This document shows, in pieces, positions 19,025-28,085 of a stretch of 64,000 nucleotides of DNA (the stretch's first letter is position 1; each line of letters starts with the position of its first letter). The DNA is from Sphingomonas lycopersici. GTDB lineage: Bacteria > Pseudomonadota > Alphaproteobacteria > Sphingomonadales > Sphingomonadaceae. The DNA is taken from positions 1-64,000 of the forward strand of contig NZ_JANFAU010000008.1 of NCBI RefSeq assembly GCF_026130605.1. The letters are read 5' to 3'. A program made the position numbers and the translations under genes. A model generated the notes under the pieces. That model had not been told where the DNA came from. It made no database searches and worked only from the letters and a program-made list of their open reading frames with translations.

Positions 19025-20290
19025 TCAGGCCGCGTCGCCGGCCTTCTTCTTCTCGGCATAGACGCGGATCGGTTCCTTGCGGCCGTCGACCACGTCCTTG
19101 TCGATCATCACCTCGTCGACGCCCTCCATTCCGGGCAGGTCGAACATCGTGTCGAGCAGAATGCCTTCGAGGATCGAGCGCAGCCCGCGCGCGCCGGTCT
19201 TGCGCTCGATCGCCTTCTTGGCGACTGACACCAGAGCGTCGTCAGTGAAGCTCAGCTTCACTTCCTCCATCTCGAACAGCTTCTGATATTGCTTGACCAG
19301 CGCGTTCTTCGGCTCGGTCAGGATCTTGACCAGCGCCGCCACGTCGAGGTCCTCGAGCGTCGCGACCACCGGCAGACGGCCGACGAATTCGGGGATCAGC
19401 CCGAACTTGAGCAGATCCTCCGGCTCGGTTTGGCGCAGCATCTCGCCGGTGCGCTTCTCCTCGGGCGCGGCGACATAGGCGCCGAAGCCGATCGACTTGC
19501 CCTGCAGGCGATCGCCGATGATCTTCTCCAGCCCCGAGAAAGCGCCGCCGCAGATGAACAGAATGTTGGTCGTGTCGACCTGGAGGAATTCCTGCTGCGG
19601 ATGCTTGCGCCCGCCCTGCGGCGGGACCGAGGCGGTGGTGCCCTCCATCAGCTTGAGCAACGCCTGCTGGACGCCCTCGCCCGACACGTCGCGGGTAATC
19701 GAGGGATTCTCCGCCTTGCGGCTGATTTTGTCGATCTCGTCGATATAGACGATCCCGCGCTGCGCGCGCTCGACGTTGTAATCCGACGCCTGGAGCAGCT
19801 TGAGGATGATGTTCTCGACATCCTCGCCGACATAGCCCGCCTCGGTCAGCGTCGTCGCATCGGCCATCGTGAACGGCACGTCGAGGATGCGCGCCAGCGT
19901 CTGCGCGAGCAAGGTCTTGCCGCAGCCGGTCGGCCCGACGAGCAGGATGTTCGATTTGGCGAGCTCGACGTCGGCACCCTTCGCGCCGTGGTTCAGCCGC
20001 TTATAGTGATTGTGCACCGCGACCGAGAGCACGCGCTTGGCCTGCTTCTGCCCGATGACATAATCGTCGAGCACGTCGCAGATTTCCTGCGGCGTGGGGA
20101 CGCCACCGTCCTTCTTGGCGACGAGCGCGGACTTCGTTTCCTCGCGGATGATGTCGTTGCACAGCTCGACGCACTCGTCGCAGATGAAGACCGTCGGGCC
20201 GGCGATGAGCTTGCGAACCTCGTGCTGCGACTTGCCGCAGAACGAGCAGTAGAGCGTGCTCTTGGAGTCGCCGCCGGAGAGCTTCGTCAT
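19025..20290 (-). CDS. clpX: ClpX, ATPase subunit of ClpXP protease
   Basis: 421 aa. The N-terminal C4 zinc-binding domain is CSFC ... CDEC (residues 15-41). The AAA+ module has Walker A GPTGCGKT, Walker B VYIDEIDK and the C-terminal small domain. ClpX unfolds tagged proteins and feeds them to ClpP through an IGF-type loop (residues about 260-275, with SIGFGA visible). Encoded 115 bases downstream of clpP on the same strand. Two hairpins lie in the gap. Confidence 0.97.
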   Translation of the reverse strand: MTKLSGGDSKSTLYCSFCGKSQHEVRKLIAGPTVFICDECVELCNDIIREETKSALVAKKDGGVPTPQEICDVLDDYVIGQKQAKRVLSVAVHNHYKRLNHGAKGADVELAKSNILLVGPTGCGKTLLAQTLARILDVPFTMADATTLTEAGYVGEDVENIILKLLQASDYNVERAQRGIVYIDEIDKISRKAENPSITRDVSGEGVQQALLKLMEGTTASVPPQGGRKHPQQEFLQVDTTNILFICGGAFSGLEKIIGDRLQGKSIGFGAYVAAPEEKRTGEMLRQTEPEDLLKFGLIPEFVGRLPVVATLEDLDVAALVKILTEPKNALVKQYQKLFEMEEVKLSFTDDALVSVAKKAIERKTGARGLRSILEGILLDTMFDLPGMEGVDEVMIDKDVVDGRKEPIRVYAEKKKAGDAA

Positions 20291-20306
20291 TCAATCAATC
20301 CTTTCG

Positions 20307-20356
20307 CGCTCCCCACCGGGGGAGCGACTTTCGGGCCGGATATGGTAACCCGGCCC
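20307..20356 (-). promoter_or_regulatory. paired hairpins in the clpP-clpX spacer
   Basis: Two perfect stems: GGGCCGG/CCGGCCC (20333-20356) and CGCTCCCC/GGGGAGCG (20307-20326), the second just upstream of the clpX ribosome-binding site. No T-run follows. They may stabilise the clpP message or separate clpP and clpX expression. Confidence 0.4.
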
Positions 20357-20405
20357 GTCACAAAACGGCAATGCCTGAATCTCGGCCGCAATCCCGGCCT
20401 GATAC

Positions 20406-21095
20406 TCAGGCGGCTGCCGCAACCTCGTCCGCCGGCGCCGGGCGCTTGTCGAACACCTCGTCGATCAGCCCGAATTCCTTGGCTTCGTCGGCCGACATGA
20501 ACTTGTCGCGATCCATCGCGCGCTCGATTTCCTCCAGCGGCTTGCCGGTGTACTTCGCATAAAGCGTGTTAAGAAAATGCCGCATGCGCAGGATTTCACG
20601 CGCCTGGATCTCGATATCCGCGGCCATGCCCTGCGCCCCGCCCGACGGCTGGTGGATCATGATCCGCGCATTGGTAAGCGCGACGCGCATCCCCGGCTCG
20701 CCCGCCGCCAGCAGGAACGACCCCATCGACGCCGCCTGACCGATGCACACCGTCCCGACGCGCGGGCGGATATATTGCATCGTGTCGTGGATCGCCATGC
20801 CCGCCGTGACGACCCCGCCCGGCGAGTTGATGTACATGAAGATGTCCTTCTTCGGATTTTCCGATTCGAGGAACAGCAGCTGGGCGGTGATCAGGCTGGC
20901 CATGCCATCCTCGACCCCGCCGGTGACGAAAACGATTCGCTCGCGGAGCAGCCGCGAGAAGATGTCGAACGAGCGCTCGCCGCGATTCGACTGTTCGATC
21001 ACGATCGGGACGAGCCCCGCCTGCGTCGGCTGGAGGCCGATTCCCGCGCTGGCCAGCTTGCCCGCGAAATCGCCATTGTCGAACGGATTGTGCAT
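20406..21095 (-). CDS. clpP: ClpP, proteolytic subunit of ClpXP
   Basis: 229 aa, slightly longer than the E. coli protein because of both termini. Catalytic Ser is in [14 protein letters not shown], His in MIHQPSGG, and the third residue Asp lies in the following region. The signature [11 protein letters not shown] is present. Tetradecameric cytoplasmic serine protease. The ATG follows AAGAGAG. An RpoH-like promoter motif is found 32-60 bases upstream, which would fit heat-shock control. Confidence 0.97.
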   Translation of the reverse strand: MHNPFDNGDFAGKLASAGIGLQPTQAGLVPIVIEQSNRGERSFDIFSRLLRERIVFVTGGVEDGMASLITAQLLFLESENPKKDIFMYINSPGGVVTAGMAIHDTMQYIRPRVGTVCIGQAASMGSFLLAAGEPGMRVALTNARIMIHQPSGGAQGMAADIEIQAREILRMRHFLNTLYAKYTGKPLEEIERAMDRDKFMSADEAKEFGLIDEVFDKRPAPADEVAAAA

Positions 21096-21126
21096 GGAAG
21101 ACTCTCTTATGCCTTGTGGACCGCCA

Positions 21127-21155
21127 ACATCGGCGCTCCGCGAAGCTTGTTCAAG
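21127..21155 (-). promoter_or_regulatory. candidate heat-shock (RpoH) promoter of clpP
   Basis: Minus strand CTTG (21152-21155), 18 bases, CCGATGT (21127-21133). This fits the alphaproteobacterial RpoH pattern CTTG-17/18-CYTATnT in all but one defined position. It ends 31 bases before the ATG. Confidence 0.4.
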
Positions 21156-22080
21156 CCCCGCGCTGCGGCGCCCGGAATGCGAGATAGGCAAGCCGTCGCA
21201 TCTCGCGGCGGCCGCGCACCACCGTATCGAGGATGAGCCCGGCGAAACCATTGAGCGCGGCCAGAATTGTTAGCCCCGTCACGAGGATCGCGGTCGGGAA
21301 GCGCGGCACCAGCCCGGTCTGCATATAGGTCACCGCGAGCGGCGCGGCGAGAATCAGCGCCACCACCAGCAGCAATGCGCCGATCGCGCCGAAGAACCAC
21401 AAGGGCCGCTCGATGCGATAGAGCGTGATGATCGTGTTGAGGATTCGCCAGCCGTCGCGATAGGTCGACAGCTTGGAGGTCGATCCCTCGGGCCGTGCAA
21501 AATACGGCGTCTCGATCTCGGCGACCGGCATCTTGAGCTCGAGCGCGTGGACGCTGATCTCGGTCTCGATCTCGAACCCTGCCGACAGCACCGGGAAGCT
21601 TTTGACGAAGCGTCGCGAGAAGACGCGGTAACCCGATAGTATGTCGGTGAAACTGCGCCCGAACAGGCGAGTCAGCATGCCGGTGAGCAAGGCATTGCCG
21701 AAGCGATGGCCGCGGCGATAGGCCTCGGTCGCCTCCCCCACCCGGCTGCCGACGACCATATCGAGCTGCTCGTCGAGCATCCGCGCGACCAGCGCCGGGG
21801 CGGAGGCGGCGTCATAGGTGGCGTCGCCGTCGGCCATCACATAGATATCGGCGTCGACATCGGCGAACATCCGCCGCACCACCGCGCCCTTGCCCTGGAT
21901 CCGCTCCGACCGGACGATCGCCCCGGCGGCGCGCGCCACCTCGATCGTGCGGTCGCGCGAATTATTGTCATAGACGTAGATCGTCGCCTCGGGCAGCGCC
22001 GCGCGGAAGCTCTCGATCGTCTGCACGATCGCGGCTTCCTCGTTATAGCAGGGCAACAGGACGGCGATCGTGGGGGTCAT
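21151..22080 (-). CDS. GT2 family glycosyltransferase with C-terminal membrane anchor
   Basis: 309 aa. It has a GT-A fold: [21 protein letters not shown] at the N-terminus, [11 protein letters not shown], the DxD-type ADGDATYDA, and the acceptor-region [12 protein letters not shown]. Two C-terminal membrane helices (residues about 232-255 and 268-290) place it at the cytoplasmic face of the inner membrane, as in DPM1/GtrB-like polyprenyl-phosphate glycosyltransferases. Donor and acceptor are unknown. It lies 55 bases upstream of clpP on the same strand and may be co-transcribed. Confidence 0.82.
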   Translation of the reverse strand: MTPTIAVLLPCYNEEAAIVQTIESFRAALPEATIYVYDNNSRDRTIEVARAAGAIVRSERIQGKGAVVRRMFADVDADIYVMADGDATYDAASAPALVARMLDEQLDMVVGSRVGEATEAYRRGHRFGNALLTGMLTRLFGRSFTDILSGYRVFSRRFVKSFPVLSAGFEIETEISVHALELKMPVAEIETPYFARPEGSTSKLSTYRDGWRILNTIITLYRIERPLWFFGAIGALLLVVALILAAPLAVTYMQTGLVPRFPTAILVTGLTILAALNGFAGLILDTVVRGRREMRRLAYLAFRAPQRGA

Positions 22081-22161
22081 TTCGCTCCAATAACAGGATC
22101 GCGTGGGGCTTCGACTCTTTTGTGGACTGTCCGCAACCGCTGGCTGCAAACGCACCTGATG

Positions 22162-22208
22162 CGGCAATGCCGTATTTCTCTTGCTTATATACGGCAATGC
22201 CGTATAAG
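22162..22208 (+). promoter_or_regulatory. toxin-antitoxin promoter with two palindromic operators
   Basis: CGGCAATGCCG occurs at 22162-22172 and as the longer palindrome TATACGGCAATGCCGTATA at 22188-22206. A promoter TTGCTT (22181-22186), 16 bases, TATAAG (22203-22208) overlaps the second palindrome. The predicted start point falls at or next to the toxin ATG (22214), so the message would be leaderless. Repression by the downstream HTH antitoxin is inferred. Confidence 0.6.
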
Positions 22209-22213
22209 AAAAC

Positions 22214-22582
22214 ATGCACACGGTCATCGAGACTAGGGCGTTCATAGCCGCGGCAAAGGATGCTGGCCTGGACGATGACGAACGGACAGCAATCGTTGTG
22301 ATGATCGCGGAAGACCCGGGAGCAGGAGAAATCATGCCGGGCTGCGGCGGCGCACGTAAGCTGAGGGTCGCAAGGCCGGGCCAAGGCAAATCGGGTGGTT
22401 ATCGTGTCGTCACTTATTTCGGCGGTGACACGATCCCGGTCTTCCTGCTGACCGTATTTGGCAAGAACGAAAAAGCGAACCTCACCAAGGCAGAACGGAA
22501 CGCGCTTGCAGGATTAACCAAGACACTCGCTGCCAGTCTCTCCGCTGAGCAGCCTTACGATCGACCGAAGGACCCACGATGA
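22214..22582 (+). CDS. RelE/HigB-like toxin of a type II toxin-antitoxin system
   Basis: 122 aa. It resembles the RelE-like family partnered with NadS-type antitoxins: MPGCGGARKLRVARPGQGKSGGYRVVTYF, then IPVFLLTVFGKNEKANLTKAERNAL. Family members cleave mRNA at the ribosome. No ribosome-binding site precedes the ATG, in line with a leaderless transcript. It overlaps the antitoxin gene by four bases (ATGA). Toxin before antitoxin is the HigBA-like order. It is inserted on the opposite strand between tig and the clpP-side genes. The AT-richer upstream sequence hints at acquisition. Confidence 0.85.
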   Translation: MHTVIETRAFIAAAKDAGLDDDERTAIVVMIAEDPGAGEIMPGCGGARKLRVARPGQGKSGGYRVVTYFGGDTIPVFLLTVFGKNEKANLTKAERNALAGLTKTLAASLSAEQPYDRPKDPR

Positions 22583-22863
22583 AAAGCGCATTCGACAAGA
22601 TCGCAGCCGGGCTGGAAGACGCCATTGCCTATGCAAAAGGTGATGACAGCCGGGGCCGTGTTGCCACCGTGGACGTCAAAGCCGTGCGCGAGGCGACCGC
22701 GCTGACGCAGGCCGCGTTCGCCAGGACCTATCATTTCCCGATCGGCACGTTGCGTGATTGGGAACAGGGCCGGCGAAACCCCGACGCCGGATCGGCCATG
22801 CTGCTGAAAATGATCCAGGTCGATCCGAAGGGCGTCGAACGAATCATCGCCAAGGTCGCCTGA
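22579..22863 (+). CDS. NadS-like HTH antitoxin
   Basis: 94 aa. The helix-turn-helix occupies residues about 33-70 (VREATALTQAAFARTYHFPIG, then TLRDWEQGRRNPD), typical of NadS/HigA antitoxins. It should bind the toxin and repress the operon, probably at the twin CGGCAATGCCG palindromes upstream. It starts within the toxin stop codon. A shared bidirectional terminator separates it from tig. Confidence 0.85.
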   Translation: MKSAFDKIAAGLEDAIAYAKGDDSRGRVATVDVKAVREATALTQAAFARTYHFPIGTLRDWEQGRRNPDAGSAMLLKMIQVDPKGVERIIAKVA

Positions 22864-22869
22864 CGCGAA

Positions 22870-22905
22870 ACGGGCGGGGTCGTCCTGCGACGCCCCGCCC
22901 GTTCC
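22870..22905. terminator. bidirectional terminator between the antitoxin gene and tig
   Basis: Stem ACGGGCGGGG...CCCCGCCCGT (22870-22901) followed by TCCTT on the plus strand; the A-rich side (GCGAAA) faces the other way. Both flanking genes end here. Termination of tig is less certain because its T-run is poor. Confidence 0.6.
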
Positions 22906-22929
22906 TTATCCAAATCTGCCGTGCGGCGA

Positions 22930-24561
22930 TCAGGCCTTGTCGGCAGCCTTCTTGGCCGGGGCCTTCTTGGCAGGCTTCGGCGCAGCCTCGGCGTCGTCGG
23001 CCTTGGCGGCGGCAGCCTTCTTGGCCGGCGCCTTCTTGGCGGCGGGCTTGGCTTCTTCCTCGGCAGCGGCCGGGGCTTCGTCAGCCTTTGCCGCGGCCTT
23101 CTTGGCCGGCGCCTTCTTCGCCGCCGGCTTTTCGGCGGCGTCGTCGCCTGCATCGGCCTTCTTCGCGGCGGCCTTCTTGCGCGGCTTGTGGTTGTCGTGA
23201 TCGTGGCTGTGCGTGCCGGTCGCGAAACCGTCGTCGCTCTCGATCGCGGCTTCCAGCTCCTCGCGGGTCGCTTCGCGATCGGTGATCTCGGCCTTGTCGA
23301 ACAGGAAGTCGACGACCTTGTCCTCGTAGAGCGGCGCGCGGAGCTGCGCGGCGGCCATCGGCTCCTGCTGGACGTATTGGATGAAGCGCTGCTGATCCTC
23401 GCCGCGATACTGCTGCGCAGCCTGCGCGATCAGGCGGTTCATTTCCTGCTGCGTTACCTCGACGCCGTTGGCCTGGCCGATCTCCGAGAGGAGCAGCCCG
23501 AGCCGCACGCGACGCTCGGCGATCTTGCGATAATCCTCGCGGTCGTTCTCCAGCTCTTCCATCGCGGCCTTGGGATCGGCCTCATGGGTCGCTTCATGCT
23601 CGAGCTGGTGCCAGATCTGGCTGAATTCGGCCTCGACCATCGACGGCGGCACTTCGAAATCGTGGCCCGCAGCGAGCTGATCGAGCAGCTTGCGCTTCAT
23701 ATAGGTGCGGGTGAGACCGTTATGCTCCTGCTCGATCTGCCCCTTGAGCAGCCCACGGAGCTGCTCGAGGCTCTCGAGCCCGAGGTTCTTGGCCAGTTCC
23801 TCGTCGATCTGGCTCTCGGCGGCGGTCTTCACCGACTTGACGATGAGGTCGAAGGTCGCGTCCTTGCCGGCCAATTCCTTCGCCGGATAATCCTCCGGGA
23901 AGGTGACCTTGATCTGACGCTCGTCGCCGGTCTTCACGCCGACGACCTGATCCTCGAAGCCCGGGATCAGCCGGCCCGCGCCGAGCTCGATCGCCATATC
24001 GGTGCCGGTGCCGCCCTCGAACGCCACACCGTCCATCGTCTTACCGACGAAATCGACGGTCACCTGATCGCCCATCTTCGCCTTGTAGGTCGGCTTGGCG
24101 TCTTCCCAGCGCTTCATCTGGTCGGCGAACTTCTTGAGCTGCTCGTCGACCGCCTCGTCGGCGACCGGCACGGTCAGCCGCTCGAGCTTGAGCCCGTCGA
24201 TCGCCGGGGTCGGCACCTGCGGCAGCACTTCGAGCGCGACCTTGATCTCGGCGTCCTTGCCCGGCTCATAGCCGTCGTTGAGCTCGACCGAGGGCTGCAT
24301 CGCGGGGCGCAGCTGCTTCTCGGCGATCAGCGACTGCACGCCTTCCTGGATCGAGGTGTTGAGCGCATCCTGCAGCAGCGCCGGGCCGTGCATCTTGCGC
24401 ACCAGATTCGCCGGCACCTTGCCGGGGCGGAAGCCGGGCATGCGCATCTGCGGCGCGACCCGCTTCAGCTCGGCATCGACCTTCTTCTCGATGTCCTTGG
24501 CGGTGATGGTCAGCGTGTAGGCGCGCTTCAGCCCTTCGTTCAACGTCTCGACAGTCTGCAT
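22930..24561 (-). CDS. tig: trigger factor with a histone H1-like Lys/Ala tail
   Basis: 543 aa, about 100 more than usual. The ribosome-binding domain includes GFRPGKVP (the signature loop), the FKBP-type prolyl isomerase domain includes TVDFVGKTMDGVAFEGG and IPGFED, and the C-terminal chaperone arms follow. From residue about 451 a tail starts HSHDHDNHKPRKK and then repeats AAKKAPAKKA-type units several times, mixed with acidic Ala-rich stretches, up to the end. Such tails resemble histone H1/AlgP and may bind nucleic acid; this is inference. tRNA-Leu lies 61 bases upstream, with a GC hairpin between. Confidence 0.93.
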   Translation of the reverse strand: MQTVETLNEGLKRAYTLTITAKDIEKKVDAELKRVAPQMRMPGFRPGKVPANLVRKMHGPALLQDALNTSIQEGVQSLIAEKQLRPAMQPSVELNDGYEPGKDAEIKVALEVLPQVPTPAIDGLKLERLTVPVADEAVDEQLKKFADQMKRWEDAKPTYKAKMGDQVTVDFVGKTMDGVAFEGGTGTDMAIELGAGRLIPGFEDQVVGVKTGDERQIKVTFPEDYPAKELAGKDATFDLIVKSVKTAAESQIDEELAKNLGLESLEQLRGLLKGQIEQEHNGLTRTYMKRKLLDQLAAGHDFEVPPSMVEAEFSQIWHQLEHEATHEADPKAAMEELENDREDYRKIAERRVRLGLLLSEIGQANGVEVTQQEMNRLIAQAAQQYRGEDQQRFIQYVQQEPMAAAQLRAPLYEDKVVDFLFDKAEITDREATREELEAAIESDDGFATGTHSHDHDNHKPRKKAAAKKADAGDDAAEKPAAKKAPAKKAAAKADEAPAAAEEEAKPAAKKAPAKKAAAAKADDAEAAPKPAKKAPAKKAADKA

Positions 24562-24599
24562 CGTCAGCCTTCGTCTAGAAAATCGGATGAGGTGGTGCC

Positions 24600-24622
24600 G
24601 CCCCGCGAAACGCGCGGGGGAC
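24600..24622 (-). promoter_or_regulatory. hairpin between tRNA-Leu and tig
   Basis: Minus strand CCCCGCG, loop CGTTT, CGCGGGG. There is no T-run, so it is more likely a processing or attenuation signal downstream of the tRNA than a full terminator. Confidence 0.4.
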
Positions 24623-24707
24623 TGGTGCGGGCGAAGGGACTCGAACCCCCACATCTTGCGATACCGGAACCTAAATCCGGCGCGTCTACCAGTTCCGCCA
24701 CGCCCGC
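24623..24707 (-). tRNA. tRNA-Leu (anticodon TAG)
   Basis: An 85-base class II tRNA. The acceptor stem is GCGGGCG/CGCCCGC, the anticodon arm CCGGA-TTTAGGT-TCCGG with anticodon TAG, the variable arm is long (TATCGCAAGATG), and the T arm contains GGTTCGAGTCC. CCA is encoded. Confidence 0.95.
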
Positions 24708-24815
24708 ATGGGACACCGCCGAAGTGCGCGCCTCTATACCGCCGGGGTCGCTTCGGCAAGCCGCACGCGGAAACCGCATCGCCGCCGCCGCGTTCCCCAC
24801 GTGAGAGGAGCCGTC

Positions 24816-24998
24816 ATGGCCGTGTCATCACCACCCCCGCCGCCGTCCGAACCGCCGGGCATCCCGCCGCCGGACCAGCCCGCGCCGCCTGCCCCGCCGC
24901 CGCCGGAAATCGATCCGGTGGGGCCGGACGTCGACGTGCCCGATCCCGGTTCACCCGGCGACGATCCCGCCCCGGTGAATCCTGTTTCTGCTGCTTGA
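24816..24998 (+). CDS. small proline-rich protein, function unknown
   Basis: 60 aa. The ATG has AGGAG six bases upstream. Composition is extreme: over a third Pro, with many Asp and Glu and almost no hydrophobic residues (SSPPPPPSEPPGIPPPDQPA near the start, then PDPGSPGDDPAP). It has no signal peptide or membrane segment and would be disordered and acidic. It lies alone between two tRNA genes on the opposite strand. A spurious frame cannot be excluded, but the ribosome-binding site and clean boundaries support it. Confidence 0.5.
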   Translation: MAVSSPPPPPSEPPGIPPPDQPAPPAPPPPEIDPVGPDVDVPDPGSPGDDPAPVNPVSAA

Positions 24999-25023
24999 AA
25001 ACGCCTTCCCGGATCAAAGGGAA

Positions 25024-25100
<77 letters not shown>

Positions 25101-25123
25101 TTGGAAAGCGTGAGGCGCGCCAA

Positions 25124-26383
25124 CTAGGCGGGTGACCCGGGGCTGTCAACAGGGGTTGTTGAACCTTTTTCATCGCGACGCCTGCCGCGGCGTTCCTGGC
25201 GGATCAGCGTGCCGTGTTCGAACAGGAAGCCGGCGATGTCCGGCTTGCCCGCCGCGCCCACCACCGTCTGGATGATGACGAGCAGCGGCACCGCAAGAAG
25301 TGCGCCCGGCGTCCCCCAGATCCAGCCCCAGAAGCTGATCGAGATGAGAATCATCACCGGGCTGATTGTCAGCCGGTGCCCGACGATCAGCGGGGTCAGC
25401 ACATTCGCCTCGATCAGATGGCAGGCATACATCACCCCCGGCGCGGCGAGCGCGGTCCACACGTCGCCGAAGGTCATCAGCGCGCCGATCGCGATCAGCA
25501 GCGCGGCGATCACCGGCCCGAAATAGGGGATGTAATTGAGCATCGCGACGATCCCGCCCCACATCAGCGGAGACGGCATACCCAGCAGGTGCAACAGCCC
25601 CGCAACCACCAGCCCGAGCATGATGTTGATCACGGTGATCGTGCCCAGATAGGAGGAGACGTGATCGACCACGTCCTGGATCACCCGCGCGGTCGCCATC
25701 GCCCCGCCGAAGCTGTTCCGGCTGGTGATCACCCGTTCGCGCAGCCGCCGCCAGCCGGAGAGGAAGAAGAAGATCACCAGCACCGCGTAGAACAACTGGA
25801 TGATCGCCGCCGGCGCCGAGCTCGCGACCAGCTCGAGAATCGAATTGGGCGGCGCGACCGCCGCGGCCGCCGGGGTCGGACGGATCGGGGTCGAGGCGAT
25901 CTGATGCAGGGTGCGGTTCGCGTATTTTTCGAGGCTCGAATAAAGATCGAGCAGCGGCGCGAGATTTTCCTGGATCCGCCCGATTCGCTTGGGCAATTGG
26001 CGGAAGAAGTCGATCGCCGGAAAGACGATCGCCGCTACCACCACATTCGCCGCGACGAGGAACAGCAAGACGCAGATCAGCGCTGACAGCGCCGAGGGGA
26101 TGCGGCGCCGTTCGAGCCATTCGAGCATCGGGATCAGCGCGATGCCGACGACCAGCGCGATCGTCGTCGGCAGGAAGAATTCCGCCCCTGCCTTGAGCGC
26201 GAACGGCGTGCCGATCACCACGCCGATGCCGACGAGCAGGGTCAAAGCGGCGAGCAGCCGATCGCGGCGCAACGCGATCCGCGCATCCTCGATCCCGTCG
26301 GCGGTCAGCGGCAGGCCAAAGGCACCCTCCGCCGGCGGCGCGGGCGGAGCATCGTCGGGCGGCGTGGGGAACCGATTGGCCAT
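25124..26383 (-). CDS. AI-2E family transporter (PerM-like permease)
   Basis: 419 aa. It has about eight predicted membrane helices with the family's central soluble segment (residues about 115-190) and the conserved C-terminal region: GTITVINIMLGLVVAGLL, LNYIPYFGPVIAAL, GHRLTISPVMILISISFWGW. The N-terminus is Pro-rich and cytoplasmic. Family members export small molecules (autoinducer-2, or Na+ in some); the substrate here is unknown. It stands alone, 23 bases from tRNA-Asp. Confidence 0.88.
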   Translation of the reverse strand: MANRFPTPPDDAPPAPPAEGAFGLPLTADGIEDARIALRRDRLLAALTLLVGIGVVIGTPFALKAGAEFFLPTTIALVVGIALIPMLEWLERRRIPSALSALICVLLFLVAANVVVAAIVFPAIDFFRQLPKRIGRIQENLAPLLDLYSSLEKYANRTLHQIASTPIRPTPAAAAVAPPNSILELVASSAPAAIIQLFYAVLVIFFFLSGWRRLRERVITSRNSFGGAMATARVIQDVVDHVSSYLGTITVINIMLGLVVAGLLHLLGMPSPLMWGGIVAMLNYIPYFGPVIAALLIAIGALMTFGDVWTALAAPGVMYACHLIEANVLTPLIVGHRLTISPVMILISISFWGWIWGTPGALLAVPLLVIIQTVVGAAGKPDIAGFLFEHGTLIRQERRGRRRDEKGSTTPVDSPGSPA

Positions 26384-26442
26384 GGCCTGACCCTAGGACG
26401 GATCGATATTCAGCGGAAACACGATTTTTCCCGCCTCCCCTT

Positions 26443-26550
26443 CGTCACCCCGGCCTTGCGCCGGGGTCCATCGGGAGGCAGGCGGGAGGCAAGAGGTTCC
26501 TGCCAATGCGCGTGAGGCACGATGGATCCCGGCGCAAGGCCGGGATGACG
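26443..26550. repeat. gene-less family D repeat unit (108 bp)
   Basis: 31-bp arms at 26443-26473 (CGTCACCCCGGCCTTGCGCC...) and 26520-26550, matching as inverted repeats at 29 of 31 positions, around a 46-bp spacer with GGCAGGCGGGAGGCAAGAGG. The arms match those framing the GIY-YIG gene at 18.5 kb. Confidence 0.92.
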
Positions 26551-26613
26551 GTGGATCTGGAGAACCAAACCACCCGAATTGCCGCCCATCGAGAACCTCG
26601 CTAGCCTCATCTC

Positions 26614-28074
26614 ATGAGCGAAACGATCCTGGTTATCGACGAGGGCACCACCTCCACCCGCGCGATGCTGCTGACGCTTGACGGCCGCTGCCTCGCCACC
26701 GAACAGACCGAGCTGACTCAGCATTATCCCCGCCCCGGCTGGGTCGAGCATGATGCCGACGAGATCTGGCGCAAGACGTTGAGCGTCGCGGGGGCGATGG
26801 TCGCGCAGGCCGGCGGGCCTTCGCGAGTCGCGGCGATCGGCATCACCAACCAGCGCGAAACGATCGTCTTCTGGGATCGCGAGACCGGCAAGCCGCTCGC
26901 CCCGGCGATCGTGTGGCAGGATCGCCGCACCGCCGAAGACTGCCGCGCGCTGCGCGATGCCGGGCACGAGCCGATGGTGCAGGCGCGCACCGGGCTGTTG
27001 CTCGATCCCTATTTCTCCGGCTCGAAGATCGGCTGGGCGATGCGCGAATGGCCGCAGCTGCGCGAGGCGGGCGACCGGCTGGCGATCGGGACGATCGAAT
27101 CGTGGCTGGTGTGGAAGCTCACCGGCGGGGTGCATGTCACCGACGCGAGCAACGCCAGCCGCACCGCGTTGATGGCGCTCGACGGCGGATGGGACGACGA
27201 ATTGATCGCGCTGTTCGGCGTGCCGCGCGCCGCTTTGCCTGAGATCGTCGATTGTGCCCGCGAGGTCGGGCGCACCACCTTGTTCGGTGATTCGATCCCG
27301 ATCACCGGCATGGCCGGCGACCAGCAGGCCGCGACCGCCGGGCAGTCATGCCTGACGCCGGGGGATACCAAGGCGACCTTCGGCACCGGCGCCTTCGTGC
27401 TCACCCAGGCGGGCACCACCCCGCCGCGGTCGGACAACAGGCTGCTCGCCACCGTCGCGTGGCAGATCGGCGGCGAGCGGCATTTTGCGCTGGAGGGGTC
27501 GGTGTTCGTCGCCGGCAGCCTGATCAAATGGCTGCGCGATTCGCTCGGGCTGATCGCCGATGCGCGCGAGACCGACGCGCTGGCGCGATCGGTGGCGGAC
27601 AATGCCGGGGTCTATCTCGTCCCCGCGCTCTCCGGGCTCGGCGCGCCGTGGTGGGAACCCGATGCGCGGGCGGCGATCAGCGGGCTTTCCTTCGCCGCGG
27701 GCAAGCCGCATGTCATCCGCGCCGCGCTGGAGGCGATGGCGCATCAGGCGCACGACCTCAAACGTGCCTTCGCCGCCGACGGGCAGGACTGGACAGCGCT
27801 ACGGATCGACGGCGGGATGGTCGCCAACGACTGGATGGCGCAGGACCTCGCCGACATGCTCCATGTCACAGTCGAACGCCCGCATTTCGCCGAGACGACC
27901 GCGCTGGGCGCGGGGATGCTCGCGGCGGTGGGGCGCGGGTTGTTCGCCGACCTCCACGAAGCACGCGCGATGCGCGGCGAGCGCGAGACGTTTACGCCCG
28001 CAATCGACGAAGCGGTGCGCGAGCGGCGGCTCGCGGGCTGGGAGGAAGCGGTGCGGAAGGTCGTGGGGGGTTAG
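26614..28074 (+). CDS. glpK: glycerol kinase
   Basis: 486 aa. FGGY kinase: DEGTTSTRAMLLTLDG at the ATP site, NQRETIVFWDRETGKPLAPA, the substrate and metal region ITGMAGDQQAATAGQ, and FGTGAFVLTQAG plus IDGGMVANDWMAQ in the C-terminal lobe. It phosphorylates glycerol to sn-glycerol 3-phosphate in the cytoplasm. No glpD, glpF or regulator lies next to it. A palindromic repeat pair follows the stop. Confidence 0.95.
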   Translation: MSETILVIDEGTTSTRAMLLTLDGRCLATEQTELTQHYPRPGWVEHDADEIWRKTLSVAGAMVAQAGGPSRVAAIGITNQRETIVFWDRETGKPLAPAIVWQDRRTAEDCRALRDAGHEPMVQARTGLLLDPYFSGSKIGWAMREWPQLREAGDRLAIGTIESWLVWKLTGGVHVTDASNASRTALMALDGGWDDELIALFGVPRAALPEIVDCAREVGRTTLFGDSIPITGMAGDQQAATAGQSCLTPGDTKATFGTGAFVLTQAGTTPPRSDNRLLATVAWQIGGERHFALEGSVFVAGSLIKWLRDSLGLIADARETDALARSVADNAGVYLVPALSGLGAPWWEPDARAAISGLSFAAGKPHVIRAALEAMAHQAHDLKRAFAADGQDWTALRIDGGMVANDWMAQDLADMLHVTVERPHFAETTALGAGMLAAVGRGLFADLHEARAMRGERETFTPAIDEAVRERRLAGWEEAVRKVVGG

Positions 28075-28085
28075 GAGCTACCCGC

